Of a stretch of 64,000 nucleotides of DNA, positions 17,582 to 26,228 are shown piece after piece. Under the pieces are notes generated by a model. The model worked only from the letters and a program-made list of their open reading frames with translations. It was not told the origin of the DNA and ran no database searches. The first letter of the stretch is position 1, and each line of letters starts with the position of its first letter. The DNA comes from Terriglobus tenax (lineage in GTDB: Bacteria; Acidobacteriota; Terriglobia; Terriglobales; Acidobacteriaceae). The stretch is from the NCBI RefSeq assembly GCF_025685395.1, contig NZ_JAGSYA010000003.1, positions 682,001 to 746,000 of the forward strand, in the 5' to 3' direction. The position numbers were made by a program, and so were the translations under genes.

Positions 17582-18691
17582 ATGAAGATTGATGCAATTG
17601 TATTGCGCGAGATCCAGATGCCTCTGGCTCACCCCTTTGAAACCAGCTTCGGCGTCACCACCATGCGCCGCATCATGCTGGTGGAGCTGCAGGCCGAGGG
17701 AGTGACCGCGTGGGGCGAGTGCGTTGCTGGCGAACACCCCTACTTCTCTGACGAGATGATCGACACCGCATGGATCATCGCGAAGACCGAGCTTGCCCCT
17801 CGTCTTGTCGGTGTCGAGATCGAGAACGGCGGCAAGGTGCCGGATATGCTCAAGCAGGTCCGCGGCCACCGCATGGCGAAGGCATCGCTGGAAAACGCCA
17901 TCTGGGAGCTGGAGTCGATGCTCGAAGGCATTTCTCTGGCGCAGCTTCTGGGCGGCACGCGCGACACGATCGCCTGCGGCGTCTCCATCGGCATCCAGCC
18001 CACGCCGGAAAAGCTGATGGAGAAGATCGAGACCGAACTTGCCGCCGGCTACCAGCGCATCAAGCTGAAGTGCAAACCCGGCTGGGATGTTGAGATCTTC
18101 GAGATGGTGCGCAAGCGCTGGCCCGATATCCTGCTGAGCTGCGATGCCAACTCTGCGTATCGCGTCAAGGACTCCGACCACATCGCCTCGTGGGACCGTT
18201 TCAACCTGCTCATGATCGAGCAGCCCCTCTGGTATGACGACTTCTACTTCCACTCCAAGCTGCAGTCCCGCCTGAAGACCCGTATCTGCCTGGATGAGTC
18301 CATCCGCAACCGTCGCGATGCTCTGGCTGCCATCGACATGGCGAGCTGCGGCATCATCAACATCAAGGTGGGCCGCGTGGGCGGCTTCAGCGAGGCGATT
18401 GCCGTACACAATGTGGCGGCTGAGCGCGGCATTCCTGTCTGGTGCGGCGGCATGCTGGAGACCGGCATCGGACGCGCGCAGAACGTCGCTCTGTCGTCGC
18501 TGGAGAACTTCAAGCTTCCCGGCGATGTCAGCGCCTCCAAGCGCTACTGGGCAGAGGACATCATTGAACCCGCGGTCGAGGTCAGTAGCCAGGGCGAGAT
18601 CGTTGTCCCCACCACGCCCGGCCGTGGTTACGAGGTCAGGACAGACCTGATCAAGAAGCTGACGGTGCGCGAAGAACGCATTACGAAGTAA
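17582..18691 (+). CDS. Enolase-superfamily enzyme: N-succinylamino-acid racemase or o-succinylbenzoate synthase
   Basis: A 369-residue member of the muconate-lactonizing-enzyme subgroup. The K-x-K base motif is in RIKLKCKPGWD. Metal ligands are in LSCDANSAYR, MIEQPL and CLDESI, and the second catalytic Lys is in IINIKVGRVGGF. The start ATG at 17582 follows aaggaaacgag. MenC and NSAR share this family and cannot be separated by motif alone. The GNAT gene 17 bases upstream favours the racemase role, while the lack of other men genes here leaves menaquinone synthesis possible. A terminator hairpin follows. Confidence 0.87.
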   Translation: MKIDAIVLREIQMPLAHPFETSFGVTTMRRIMLVELQAEGVTAWGECVAGEHPYFSDEMIDTAWIIAKTELAPRLVGVEIENGGKVPDMLKQVRGHRMAKASLENAIWELESMLEGISLAQLLGGTRDTIACGVSIGIQPTPEKLMEKIETELAAGYQRIKLKCKPGWDVEIFEMVRKRWPDILLSCDANSAYRVKDSDHIASWDRFNLLMIEQPLWYDDFYFHSKLQSRLKTRICLDESIRNRRDALAAIDMASCGIINIKVGRVGGFSEAIAVHNVAAERGIPVWCGGMLETGIGRAQNVALSSLENFKLPGDVSASKRYWAEDIIEPAVEVSSQGEIVVPTTPGRGYEVRTDLIKKLTVREERITK

Positions 18692-18706
18692 GCAGAGACT
18701 CCAAGG

Positions 18707-18747
18707 CCCCATCCTTTCGTACAGCGGAAGGGTGGGGTTTCGTCTTT
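18707..18747. terminator. Terminator after the racemase gene
   Basis: CCCCATCCTTTC (18707-18718) pairs with GGAAGGGTGGGG (18726-18737) using G-T wobbles, followed by tttcgtcttt. It lies between the racemase gene and a convergent hypothetical gene. Confidence 0.75.
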
Positions 18748-18753
18748 AACGCG

Positions 18754-19593
18754 CTACTTTGGCAGCGGTGTGTTCAGCAGCAGCCGGATGGCGTCCTGCC
18801 AGGAGAGCGTAGAGGGCATCTGCTGCACGCTGGTCGCTTCAAACAGTGACTTCACCTTCACGGTGTGCACCAGCACCTCGCGGACGGTAATGTCCATGGT
18901 GAGCCGGCTGTAGCTCCATAGCCCATTGCCAAAGTCTCGTTGCTCCAGCGCTAGGTTGCCGCCGGAGTAGACCTTTGCAATCAGTCCCCAGCCAAGGTTG
19001 GCATCGCGAAACAGGTGCCCTTCCATGCGGAGAACGTGATGGCTCTGCGCGTCGACCCATACACGGCCTTCCAGAGATCCCAGGGCGGCCTGCGCCATGC
19101 CCGAGGGATGAAACGCAGGATTCGGGCGATAGTCCATCACCACCTGTTTTTCCGTGCGTCCTTCCAGTTGTGGCTGGCCCGGAACATAGCTCCAGAGCAT
19201 CGCGTCCGGCATTACGTTGACCAGCTCCGTGGTCAGGCTGACGTTGGAGCGATCGCGTTTGTGGTGCTTCAGAAAACCCGAGGCGTCCTTCAGCGTGCTC
19301 TCCAGGCGAGCACGCTCGGCGTCATCCTCTTCCTGTGTCAGCGCACGGCCTTCTTTGCGCACCAGCCGGGCCACAGAGCCTTCTTTGGCTTCAATGGTGT
19401 CCCGTACCAGGTCGCCATGTTCATTAACGCGGCGTGAAAGATACCGGAGATTCAGGTTGTCACGGTTGACGATCGGAAGTTCGGCTTTAACGGCAGCAAC
19501 CACCCAGTTGCGCGCCGGCTGAGCAAGGTCAGCTGTCTGCGCAGAAACTGGCAGGGCCGTGGCAGCGATCAATGAAATGAGGAGAGCGCGCAC
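18754..19593 (-). CDS. Secreted protein of unknown function
   Basis: A 279-residue protein with a signal peptide (MRALLISLIAATALPVSAQ). The middle carries many charged residues and short beta-like stretches (GRVWVDAQSHHVLRMEGHLF and LTMDITVREVLVHTVKVKS) that recall LolA-like or DUF-type lipoprotein-carrier folds seen in acidobacterial secreted proteins. I do not recognise a named family. It stands alone, convergent with the racemase gene and divergent from the bactofilin gene. It probably acts in the periplasm. Confidence 0.75.
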   Translation of the reverse strand: MRALLISLIAATALPVSAQTADLAQPARNWVVAAVKAELPIVNRDNLNLRYLSRRVNEHGDLVRDTIEAKEGSVARLVRKEGRALTQEEDDAERARLESTLKDASGFLKHHKRDRSNVSLTTELVNVMPDAMLWSYVPGQPQLEGRTEKQVVMDYRPNPAFHPSGMAQAALGSLEGRVWVDAQSHHVLRMEGHLFRDANLGWGLIAKVYSGGNLALEQRDFGNGLWSYSRLTMDITVREVLVHTVKVKSLFEATSVQQMPSTLSWQDAIRLLLNTPLPK

Positions 19594-19703
19594 CTTCGAA
19601 TAGACGCTCAGCTTATCAGGAAAGTTTGTGGTTTGCTGTACAGCAGCGCGTCAGATAGACTTCGGGCAAAGCCTTGCATATTGCAGAGGAGAGGGATCCG
19701 GAT

Positions 19704-20099
19704 ATGAGCCTTACAGGTTCTGTTACGCAGATCGGCCGTTCGCTGGTGATTCGCGGAGAAGTCAGTGGGAGCGAAGATCTGTATGTCGATGGTTCCATTG
19801 AGGGCACGGTCTCGCTCTCTGCCGGCAAACTGACCATCGGGCCCAATGCCCAAATCAAGGCCGATGTGCAGGCTCCGGATATTGTCATTCTGGGCACACA
19901 GGAAGGCAATCTGCGCTCCAGCGGCCGTGTGGAACTGCGCGACAAGTCTCTCGTCTCCGGCGATATCGTGGCAGTCAGGCTGGCCGTGGAAGAGGGCGCT
20001 GTTCTGCGCGGCAATGTCGATCTGCGCGGCCCCGAAGAGAAGGCTGTGGAAGAGAGCGCTCCGGCGCCGGATGAGTCTTCGTTATTTCAACACCAGTAA
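19704..20099 (+). CDS. Bactofilin (polymer-forming cytoskeletal protein)
   Basis: A 131-residue bactofilin (DUF583). These proteins self-assemble without nucleotide into beta-helical filaments that position cell-wall or envelope machinery. The repeat pattern is clear: IRGEVSGSEDLYVDGSIEG, then a run of hydrophobic-Gly steps through VELRDKSLVSGDI and AVEEGAVLRGNVDL. The C-terminus is acidic and Pro-rich, as in other bactofilins. The start ATG at 19704 follows gaggagaggg; a TTG ten codons upstream is less likely. It is 24 bases upstream of a methyltransferase gene, and no M23 peptidase, the common bactofilin partner, is adjacent. Confidence 0.9.
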   Translation: MSLTGSVTQIGRSLVIRGEVSGSEDLYVDGSIEGTVSLSAGKLTIGPNAQIKADVQAPDIVILGTQEGNLRSSGRVELRDKSLVSGDIVAVRLAVEEGAVLRGNVDLRGPEEKAVEESAPAPDESSLFQHQ

Positions 20100-20123
20100 T
20101 CAACCCAGGGTGGGATCAGCATC

Positions 20124-20756
20124 GTGTTGCGTAGTTTCTTTGGTGGAAGCGAACAGGCTAACGGCCCGCGTGGGACAGTTACGCGCCATTCCAGTGGCTG
20201 GACCCATGTGCTCAAGCACCTGAAGGCGCACGAGGGGCTGCGTGTGTTGGACATCGGCTCAACCTCTCCCGGCAATATCAACTTCCTCACCGGGCTTGGA
20301 CACGGCGTGTACATGGCTGACCTTGCCGAGGATGCCAACAGGCCAGAGTGGATGCTGCCGGCAACCGAGAACGAAGCGGAACGCTTTGATGTGGATCGTT
20401 TCATTGCCGAAGACTTCAACTTTGGCGACCGGACCTTCGATATCGTGCTTCTATGGGATGTCGCCGACTATCTCCCGGAGGCTCTCCTGAAAGCCGTCAT
20501 CGCCCGGCTGCACGAGGTAATGAATCCCGGCGGCCTTGTGCTGGCTCTCTTTCATACCAAGAAAGAAGAGACAGACAATGCTCTGCATCGCTACCACCTG
20601 ACTGAAAGCGAAATGATCAACATGCAGCGTGTTTCCAATCAGAAGCTGCTGCAGGTATGGACGAATCGCCAGGTTGAGCGGATGTTTGAGAGCTTCAGCT
20701 CCTATAAATTCTTTCTGGCCAAGGATAATCTGCGCGAAGTTGTCATTACGCGATAG
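20124..20756 (+). CDS. Class I SAM-dependent methyltransferase
   Basis: A 210-residue protein with a Rossmann-type methyltransferase core. Motif I is RVLDIGSTSPGN, a post-I acidic stretch follows (MADLAEDA), and motif IV-like IVLLWDVADYLP is present. The start is a GTG with ggtggga upstream. It lies between bactofilin and the MBL-fold hydrolase on one strand with short gaps, so the three may form an operon. The substrate is unknown; the bactofilin link hints at an envelope component, which is only inference. Confidence 0.85.
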   Translation: MLRSFFGGSEQANGPRGTVTRHSSGWTHVLKHLKAHEGLRVLDIGSTSPGNINFLTGLGHGVYMADLAEDANRPEWMLPATENEAERFDVDRFIAEDFNFGDRTFDIVLLWDVADYLPEALLKAVIARLHEVMNPGGLVLALFHTKKEETDNALHRYHLTESEMINMQRVSNQKLLQVWTNRQVERMFESFSSYKFFLAKDNLREVVITR

Positions 20757-20813
20757 TCCGGCATCTGAAACAGCATGGGATCGAACGATCTCTCAAATAA
20801 AGAAAGGCATCCG

Positions 20814-21530
20814 ATGAGCATTCTTAGCGGAGTGAAATTGACATGGCTTGGTCACGCGACCATGCACCTGCAGACGGCCGCTGGCACGTCCGTTCTGATT
20901 GATCCATGGATTGAAGGAAATCCGTCCTACCCCGTGGATAAAAAGAGCTTCGACAAAGTCGATGTCATGCTGCTGACGCATGGGCACACAGACCATACCG
21001 GCTCCTCCTTGCCGGTAGCCGCGCAGTATGACCCCACAGTGCTGTGCATGGTGGAACTGGGAGATATCCTCGTCAACCAGGGGCTCAAGAGCGACAAACT
21101 CATCGCCATGAATCTTGGTGGAACCGTAAAGGTTGCCGACCTCGAAATCTCCATGGTCGAAGCACGGCACTCTTCCAGTTACGTCGTCGATGGACTGCCC
21201 GTATACGCCGGCCCACCTACGGGGCTGATCGTGCGACCCGAGGGTGGGCCGACGATTTATTTCGCGGGAGATACATCACTTTTTAGTGATATGAAACTTA
21301 TCGGGGATTTATTTGCTCCCGATATTGCGGTTCTGCCGATCGGAGGTTTCTACACCATGGGTCCCGAGCATGCCGCAATCGCTGCGGATTGGATCGGCGT
21401 CAAGGCTGTGGTGCCCATTCACTACGGCACCTTCCCGGCTCTCAAAGGACGCCCCGATAAACTGCGCGCCGCTTTTACTGAAAAAAATATTGAGGTGCTG
21501 GAATTGAAGATCGGGCAGCCATCTTCTTAG
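20814..21530 (+). CDS. MBL-fold metal-dependent hydrolase, UPF0173 family
   Basis: A 238-residue metallo-beta-lactamase-fold protein. It opens with LTWLGHATMHL, then has the metal motif LLTHGHTDHTG, later ARHSSS and YFAGDTSLFSDM, and ends with VPIHYGTFPALKG; all are hallmarks of the UPF0173/YtkL group. The reaction and substrate of the group remain undefined. I start at the ATG at 20814 after aaagaaagg rather than the longer frame from 20775. A strong bidirectional terminator follows. Confidence 0.9.
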   Translation: MSILSGVKLTWLGHATMHLQTAAGTSVLIDPWIEGNPSYPVDKKSFDKVDVMLLTHGHTDHTGSSLPVAAQYDPTVLCMVELGDILVNQGLKSDKLIAMNLGGTVKVADLEISMVEARHSSSYVVDGLPVYAGPPTGLIVRPEGGPTIYFAGDTSLFSDMKLIGDLFAPDIAVLPIGGFYTMGPEHAAIAADWIGVKAVVPIHYGTFPALKGRPDKLRAAFTEKNIEVLELKIGQPSS

Positions 21531-21560
21531 CCAGTTGTCAGGGAAATATTCTGGCTTAAA

Positions 21561-21594
21561 TAGAAAAGCCCCGGATCTCTCCGGGGCTTTTCTA
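21561..21594. terminator. Bidirectional terminator
   Basis: TAGAAAAGCCCCGG (21561-21574) pairs perfectly with CCGGGGCTTTTCTA (21581-21594), loop ATCTCT. It ends the MBL-hydrolase transcript and also abuts the stop of the convergent small gene. Confidence 0.92.
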
Positions 21595-21595
21595 T

Positions 21596-21844
21596 TTACT
21601 TACCTTCTTTGCGGTGAGCCGCCCAGCGGCGCTTCTGCGCATCTGCAATTCTCTTGCGTGCTTCAGGAGAAAGAACGCGTTTGGCGCGCTTGCGCGAGGC
21701 GGGGGCCGATGCGGTAGTGGTTGAACCCTTCGGGCGACCGGGACGGCGCACGCCTACGGCTGCCGCTCCGGCAAGCAGAGCCCGAGCCTGTTGCAGCTTC
21801 GAGATCTGGGCGTCAATTTCAGCGATGATGCGAGAAACTTCCAC
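21596..21844 (-). CDS. Small basic AT-hook-like protein
   Basis: An 82-residue, very basic protein. A short N-terminal helix (SRIIAEIDAQISKLQQARALL) looks like a coiled coil that could dimerise. It is followed by RRPGRPKGS, a match to the AT-hook core G-R-P, and a basic tail with LSPEARKRIADAQKRRW. The start is a GTG at 21844 with a strong ribosome site, ggagga, 7 bases upstream; the longer frame to 21919 lacks one. It is probably a nucleoid-associated or DNA-binding protein, inferred from composition and motif only. Confidence 0.8.
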   Translation of the reverse strand: MEVSRIIAEIDAQISKLQQARALLAGAAAVGVRRPGRPKGSTTTASAPASRKRAKRVLSPEARKRIADAQKRRWAAHRKEGK

Positions 21845-21985
21845 GAATTTTCCTCCGATGAATATATCCGCGGCTGGGGATGCCGAGTAACTCAGAAATG
21901 CAGGAATCCGCGGAAACAACTAGGACTACATCCCTAAAGATACCCGGCGGATAACTTCGCTGCAAATCTTTCTTCGATATTTCAA

Positions 21986-24346
21986 TTACTTAGTCGTTAC
22001 CGCAGGTGTCGGTTTAGGAGACTGAAGAGACAATCCAGGCCCCGCATCTTCCATCGAATCGTAGCGCGCAGCCGACCCAAGCGACTGGTGATGCTGCGTA
22101 TGCGCAATACAGTCCTGCAGCCCGGTGAGCACGGCATCGCGGTCTTTTGAGTAGTCGTCCGCAAGCTTCGTCAGCGCATAGGTCATGATGTCGCTGTGGT
22201 GCAGGTGATGCATATTGGGGCTGCGGCGAAGATTGAGCCATAGCCTGTGGACCAGTTGCACATCCTCTGCAGGAATTGTGGGAGCGTGCGGTCCGATGTG
22301 GAAGCTGGTTGCCTCACCTTGCTGCGGAACGATATAGAAAGTGAATTGACGCTTCGGTTCCGGCAGCGCCTCCCAGGCCTGACCTACGTGATACGCCTGT
22401 TCCTGCGCGGTAAGTTTCGTGGAAAGTCCGGAAACTACAGCCGCAGCTTCCAGAGAGGTCGCGGTTTTTACAATCGCCGCGAAGATATCACCTGCGGGAA
22501 CCACCAGCAGGGAGATATGTTTGCCGAAGCCTTCCGCAACCGATACAGCCTTGGTGAACAGCATCTGCTCATGCTCTGAGAAGAGCTGCTCGCTGGCGTC
22601 CACATACTCCGGGCCGCCTACGCCCATCATGCGGGCTGCAAGTACTACAACGTCCTGCTCGTCGGTATCGGTGCGGGACAGTGCCCACTTCAGAGCGTAC
22701 GGATTGGCCGCATCGCGCATGGTCACCAGCACGCAGCCGGGACGGATGTTCAGTTCCTTGGCGCCAATATCGTCTGAGTGCTCAAGCTGGAAGTGTTCCT
22801 TCATCTGGCGTTCCGCCAGGGCATGGCGGCGCTTGTTATCGCGTTCCGAGAGCGAAAAGATGATGAAGAAGGCAACCGCGAAGATAATGCCGGAGACCGT
22901 AGCAATCGACTTCGTGAACAGGTTCACGATGGCAGTTGTCAGGAGCACGCAGAAGACGCTCGCCAGGCCTACCGGAATCTCTGTGCGGCCGATACGCAGG
23001 TTCAGCGGCACCTTGGCGCCACGCTCACCGCGGAAGCGGTAGCGTAGCAGCAGCATGGCCAGGGCGTTGAAGGTGAACGACCAGATAACGCCGAAAGCGT
23101 ACGCCTCGCCAATCAGGATGACATCGCCGCGCGTCACAACGATGACCAGCAGCTGCATGATCGTAACCAGGTTGACGATGCGGTAGCTGGTACCGAAGGT
23201 CTTGTGCGGCTTGCGGAACCAGTCAGTCAGTACGCCGTCCTCGGCAACGCGCATCAGCACGCCCGTGGAGCCGACAATTGCAGTGTTGACCGCGCCGCCA
23301 AGAATCAGGAAGCCGACAAGAACGACGAAGACGCGGAATCCGATCCGCAGGAGCTCTGGGCCGACCATGTGCATGGCCATACCGGCAATCAGGTTGTCGC
23401 GATAGACAGAGACGCGCACCTCATCCGGAATGATCATTACGGCCAGTAGAGAACCCAGCCCGGTAAACAGCAGGCTGTAGACCGCGATCACCATCGCGGC
23501 ACGCTTCAGGTTCTTCAGCTTCGGATGTTCAATCTCGCGGTTGACCTGCGCCAGAGATTCCTCACCCGACATGGCCAGAACCGAGTGCCCAAAGGCCATC
23601 AGCACGCCAAACAGGCCAAGGGATTTTGCGAAATTGGTGCCCTTCAGGAAGCCCAGCGCGGAGTCGGAAAAGTGAAGATTCGCAGGCGTCGGGAAGGGGG
23701 GGAGATGAGCGCCGCGATGGAAGGCTGTGAAGGTACCCCAGGTGAGCAGAATAATCACCATCACGGTGGTGACCTTCATAATCGTCAGGGCCTTTTCGCT
23801 GGACTCTTCAATACCTTTGATGTTCTGCCACCAGAAGTAGATGGTGATGGCGACGGCAAACGCGGCAGAGGCGTAGTTGACGTCCAGCTGCGGAGCTGCC
23901 CACGTGGGCCAGTGATACTGCTCTACGCAGAGCTTGGCCAGGTCGTTCATCATGCCCACGATGTACTGGCCGGCGGAGACACCTGAGATCGGTCCCGTCA
24001 GCACGTAATCGAACATCAGGGCGGAGACTGAAACCTTGGCGAAGGTTCCGCCAAGGGCTTCTTTGACGATGCGGTAGACGCCCCCGCGGGTAAACATCGA
24101 ACAGCTTTCGACGTAGACCGAGCGTACGGAGTAGGAGAACAGCATTACGCCGATGATGAGCCAGGGCGCGGATTTGCCGACTGCTTCTTCCGATATACCT
24201 CCCGCATAGAAGGCAGACGAGCCAAGGTCGTTAAGAACGATGGCGGCTGCTCGCCAGAAGGAGATAAAGGTGAGCATAACCGAGGAGGCTACAACGAGCC
24301 TGACTCGATTCGATTGCGGAGCGGTGACCGTGGGTTTAGAGGCCAT
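21986..24346 (-). CDS. APC-family permease with a UspA-like cytoplasmic tail
   Basis: A 786-residue membrane protein. Residues about 15-500 hold roughly 12 hydrophobic segments of the amino-acid/polyamine/organocation superfamily. After the last helix (FFIIFSLSERDNKRR) comes a soluble region of about 280 residues. Part of it, GCVLVTMRDAANPYALKWAL then DVVVLAARMM, resembles a universal-stress-protein fold, as in other large APC permeases. The tail may sense nucleotides or regulate transport. The substrate is unknown; cations or amino acids are both possible. Confidence 0.87.
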   Translation of the reverse strand: MASKPTVTAPQSNRVRLVVASSVMLTFISFWRAAAIVLNDLGSSAFYAGGISEEAVGKSAPWLIIGVMLFSYSVRSVYVESCSMFTRGGVYRIVKEALGGTFAKVSVSALMFDYVLTGPISGVSAGQYIVGMMNDLAKLCVEQYHWPTWAAPQLDVNYASAAFAVAITIYFWWQNIKGIEESSEKALTIMKVTTVMVIILLTWGTFTAFHRGAHLPPFPTPANLHFSDSALGFLKGTNFAKSLGLFGVLMAFGHSVLAMSGEESLAQVNREIEHPKLKNLKRAAMVIAVYSLLFTGLGSLLAVMIIPDEVRVSVYRDNLIAGMAMHMVGPELLRIGFRVFVVLVGFLILGGAVNTAIVGSTGVLMRVAEDGVLTDWFRKPHKTFGTSYRIVNLVTIMQLLVIVVTRGDVILIGEAYAFGVIWSFTFNALAMLLLRYRFRGERGAKVPLNLRIGRTEIPVGLASVFCVLLTTAIVNLFTKSIATVSGIIFAVAFFIIFSLSERDNKRRHALAERQMKEHFQLEHSDDIGAKELNIRPGCVLVTMRDAANPYALKWALSRTDTDEQDVVVLAARMMGVGGPEYVDASEQLFSEHEQMLFTKAVSVAEGFGKHISLLVVPAGDIFAAIVKTATSLEAAAVVSGLSTKLTAQEQAYHVGQAWEALPEPKRQFTFYIVPQQGEATSFHIGPHAPTIPAEDVQLVHRLWLNLRRSPNMHHLHHSDIMTYALTKLADDYSKDRDAVLTGLQDCIAHTQHHQSLGSAARYDSMEDAGPGLSLQSPKPTPAVTTK

Positions 24347-24458
24347 CTTTATGGTTGCGTCTTTCGAGGACTTTCCGATCCGTCACTCAGCGAAACTGAC
24401 GCCCATCGAAGAGTCTAGACCTGTGGTTGGGCAAGGTCAATGGGTGCTACGGTAGCGC

Positions 24459-24620
24459 CTACAGATCGGAGTCGGCATGTTCCTCGTCCGGTGTGAACAC
24501 TTCCAGCACATCATGGGCGGTACTGATGACGACGACGAAGGCGGAGCCGACCAGTCCAAAGAAGAACATCGGCACCAGCACATGCGAGAGTCCGCGAATG
24601 AACAGGTCTAACACAAGCAT
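24459..24620 (-). CDS. Small single-span membrane protein
   Basis: A 53-residue protein, MLVLDLFIRGLSHVLVPMFF at the start, with one long hydrophobic span and an acidic C-terminus (FTPDEEHADSDL). The frame stays open far upstream, but that extension is Pro/Arg-rich and overlaps lnt. The start at 24620 lies 46 bases from the divergent lnt start. The hydrophobic-then-acidic layout looks like a real small membrane protein, and I believe similar ones occur in related acidobacteria, but I could not check. Confidence 0.55.
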   Translation of the reverse strand: MLVLDLFIRGLSHVLVPMFFFGLVGSAFVVVISTAHDVLEVFTPDEEHADSDL

Positions 24621-24666
24621 TATTGTACGCCTGTGCGGTTGGTAGACTTTGCCAAGCGGAGGATAC

Positions 24667-26190
24667 ATGCGGGGAGTTCCGGGACGGGTTTGGGCGCTGG
24701 TGTTGGCCTCAGGGGTTTTGCAGGTGCTCCTCTTTCCCATTGCCGGGCCGGTGCCAGTCTGGCGCGCCGCGCTTAGCTGGGTGGCCCTGGCGCCTCTGCT
24801 GGTGGCCCTGCTTGGTGGCAAGCCATTGAGGGTGCGCGATTTCGCGCTGGCGGGTTACGCCTGCGGCATTCTTTGGTACCTGGGAAGCTGTTACTGGGTT
24901 ATGCCGACGATGTATCTCTACGGCGGCATGAGCAAGCCGGCAGGCTTTGGCATTCTGCTCCTGTTTGCGCTCTACTTGGGGCTTTATCACGCACTTTTCG
25001 GTGCACTGCTGGGTGTTTTAAGACGCTTTTTGAGCCCTGAAAACACACTTTTGGCGTCTCCATTCGTATGGGTTGCGGTGGAACTGGCCCGTGCTCGCAT
25101 CACCAGCTTTCCGTGGGACCAGCTTGGAATCGCACAGGTGGATAATGCCGTGTTGACTTCGCTTGCTCCATGGGGAGGGGTCTATGCCATCAGCTTTGTC
25201 CTGGTTGCGGTGAACGTGGCGCTGGCCTGGGCATGGATGGAGAAGAAGTGGCGGATTGCGGTGGGTGTGTTGGGGGTTGCGGCAGTCATCCAGGTTGCGG
25301 GGATGTTCCGCAATACGCCGGTGGCCACGCACGAAGTAGCAACTCTCGTGCAGCCGAATCTCTCCGAATCGCAACGCTATGGTGCAGCCAGCCTGTTGCA
25401 GGAGCTTGTGCCTTTGAGCCAGCAGGGGAGTTCCGCCGGTTCAAAGATCATCCTGTGGCCGGAATCGCCCGCGCCGTTTGCGACCAGCGACAAGAACTTC
25501 CTGCAGGCCATTGCGGCGCTGGCCAGCGCCACGCATAGCGCCGCGATTATTGGCTCGGAAGGTGTCGAGGTCGACGGTCTGCCTCCGCGAGGCTACAAGG
25601 CCTATAACTCCGCGGCTCTGTTTGCAGCGGACGGAAGCTATCGCGGACGCTACGACAAGATTCACCTGGTCCCGTTCGGTGAGTACCTGCCGTTTGCGTC
25701 CATCTTTCAGTTCGCCGGTGGACTGGTCGCGGAAGTGGGTGAATCCGACCGTGGCCACCTGCGCACGGTCTTTCGGCCGGACGGGCATGGGTACGGCATC
25801 TTCATCTGTTACGAGTCGATCTTCGCCGACGAGGTTCGCCAGTTTGTGAAGAACGGAGCGGATGTCCTGGTGAATATCTCGAACGACGGCTGGTATGGCG
25901 ACACCAGCGCCCCGTGGCAACATCTGAACATGGCGCGGATGCGGGCGATCGAAAACCATCGTTGGGTGCTGCGCGATACAAATAACGGTATGACCGGCGC
26001 CATCGACCCGGATGGAAACCTTCGCCAGCATGCGGAGCGGCATATCCGCACGGCGATTGCCGTTGGGTTCGGTTACTCCGATCAGTTGACCTTCTATACG
26101 AAGTACGGCGATGTTTTTGCGTATGGGTGTTCGCTGCTGGTGATTGGGGTATTGCTGTGGGGAGTGAATAAGCAGCAGGTGGCATCCTGA
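24667..26190 (+). CDS. lnt: Apolipoprotein N-acyltransferase
   Basis: A 507-residue inner-membrane enzyme that adds the third acyl chain to lipoproteins, the last step before sorting to the outer membrane. Six to eight N-terminal helices precede a nitrilase-type periplasmic domain. The catalytic triad is visible: Glu in ILWPESPAPF, Lys in YDKIHLVPFGEYLPF and Cys in FICYESIFADEV. The start ATG at 24667 follows gcggaggata. Its presence supports a Gram-negative envelope, in line with the lipoproteins in this window. Confidence 0.94.
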   Translation: MRGVPGRVWALVLASGVLQVLLFPIAGPVPVWRAALSWVALAPLLVALLGGKPLRVRDFALAGYACGILWYLGSCYWVMPTMYLYGGMSKPAGFGILLLFALYLGLYHALFGALLGVLRRFLSPENTLLASPFVWVAVELARARITSFPWDQLGIAQVDNAVLTSLAPWGGVYAISFVLVAVNVALAWAWMEKKWRIAVGVLGVAAVIQVAGMFRNTPVATHEVATLVQPNLSESQRYGAASLLQELVPLSQQGSSAGSKIILWPESPAPFATSDKNFLQAIAALASATHSAAIIGSEGVEVDGLPPRGYKAYNSAALFAADGSYRGRYDKIHLVPFGEYLPFASIFQFAGGLVAEVGESDRGHLRTVFRPDGHGYGIFICYESIFADEVRQFVKNGADVLVNISNDGWYGDTSAPWQHLNMARMRAIENHRWVLRDTNNGMTGAIDPDGNLRQHAERHIRTAIAVGFGYSDQLTFYTKYGDVFAYGCSLLVIGVLLWGVNKQQVAS

Positions 26191-26228
26191 CTTTACCTGA
26201 CGTTGCAGGGTCCCCGGTTCATGGAACG

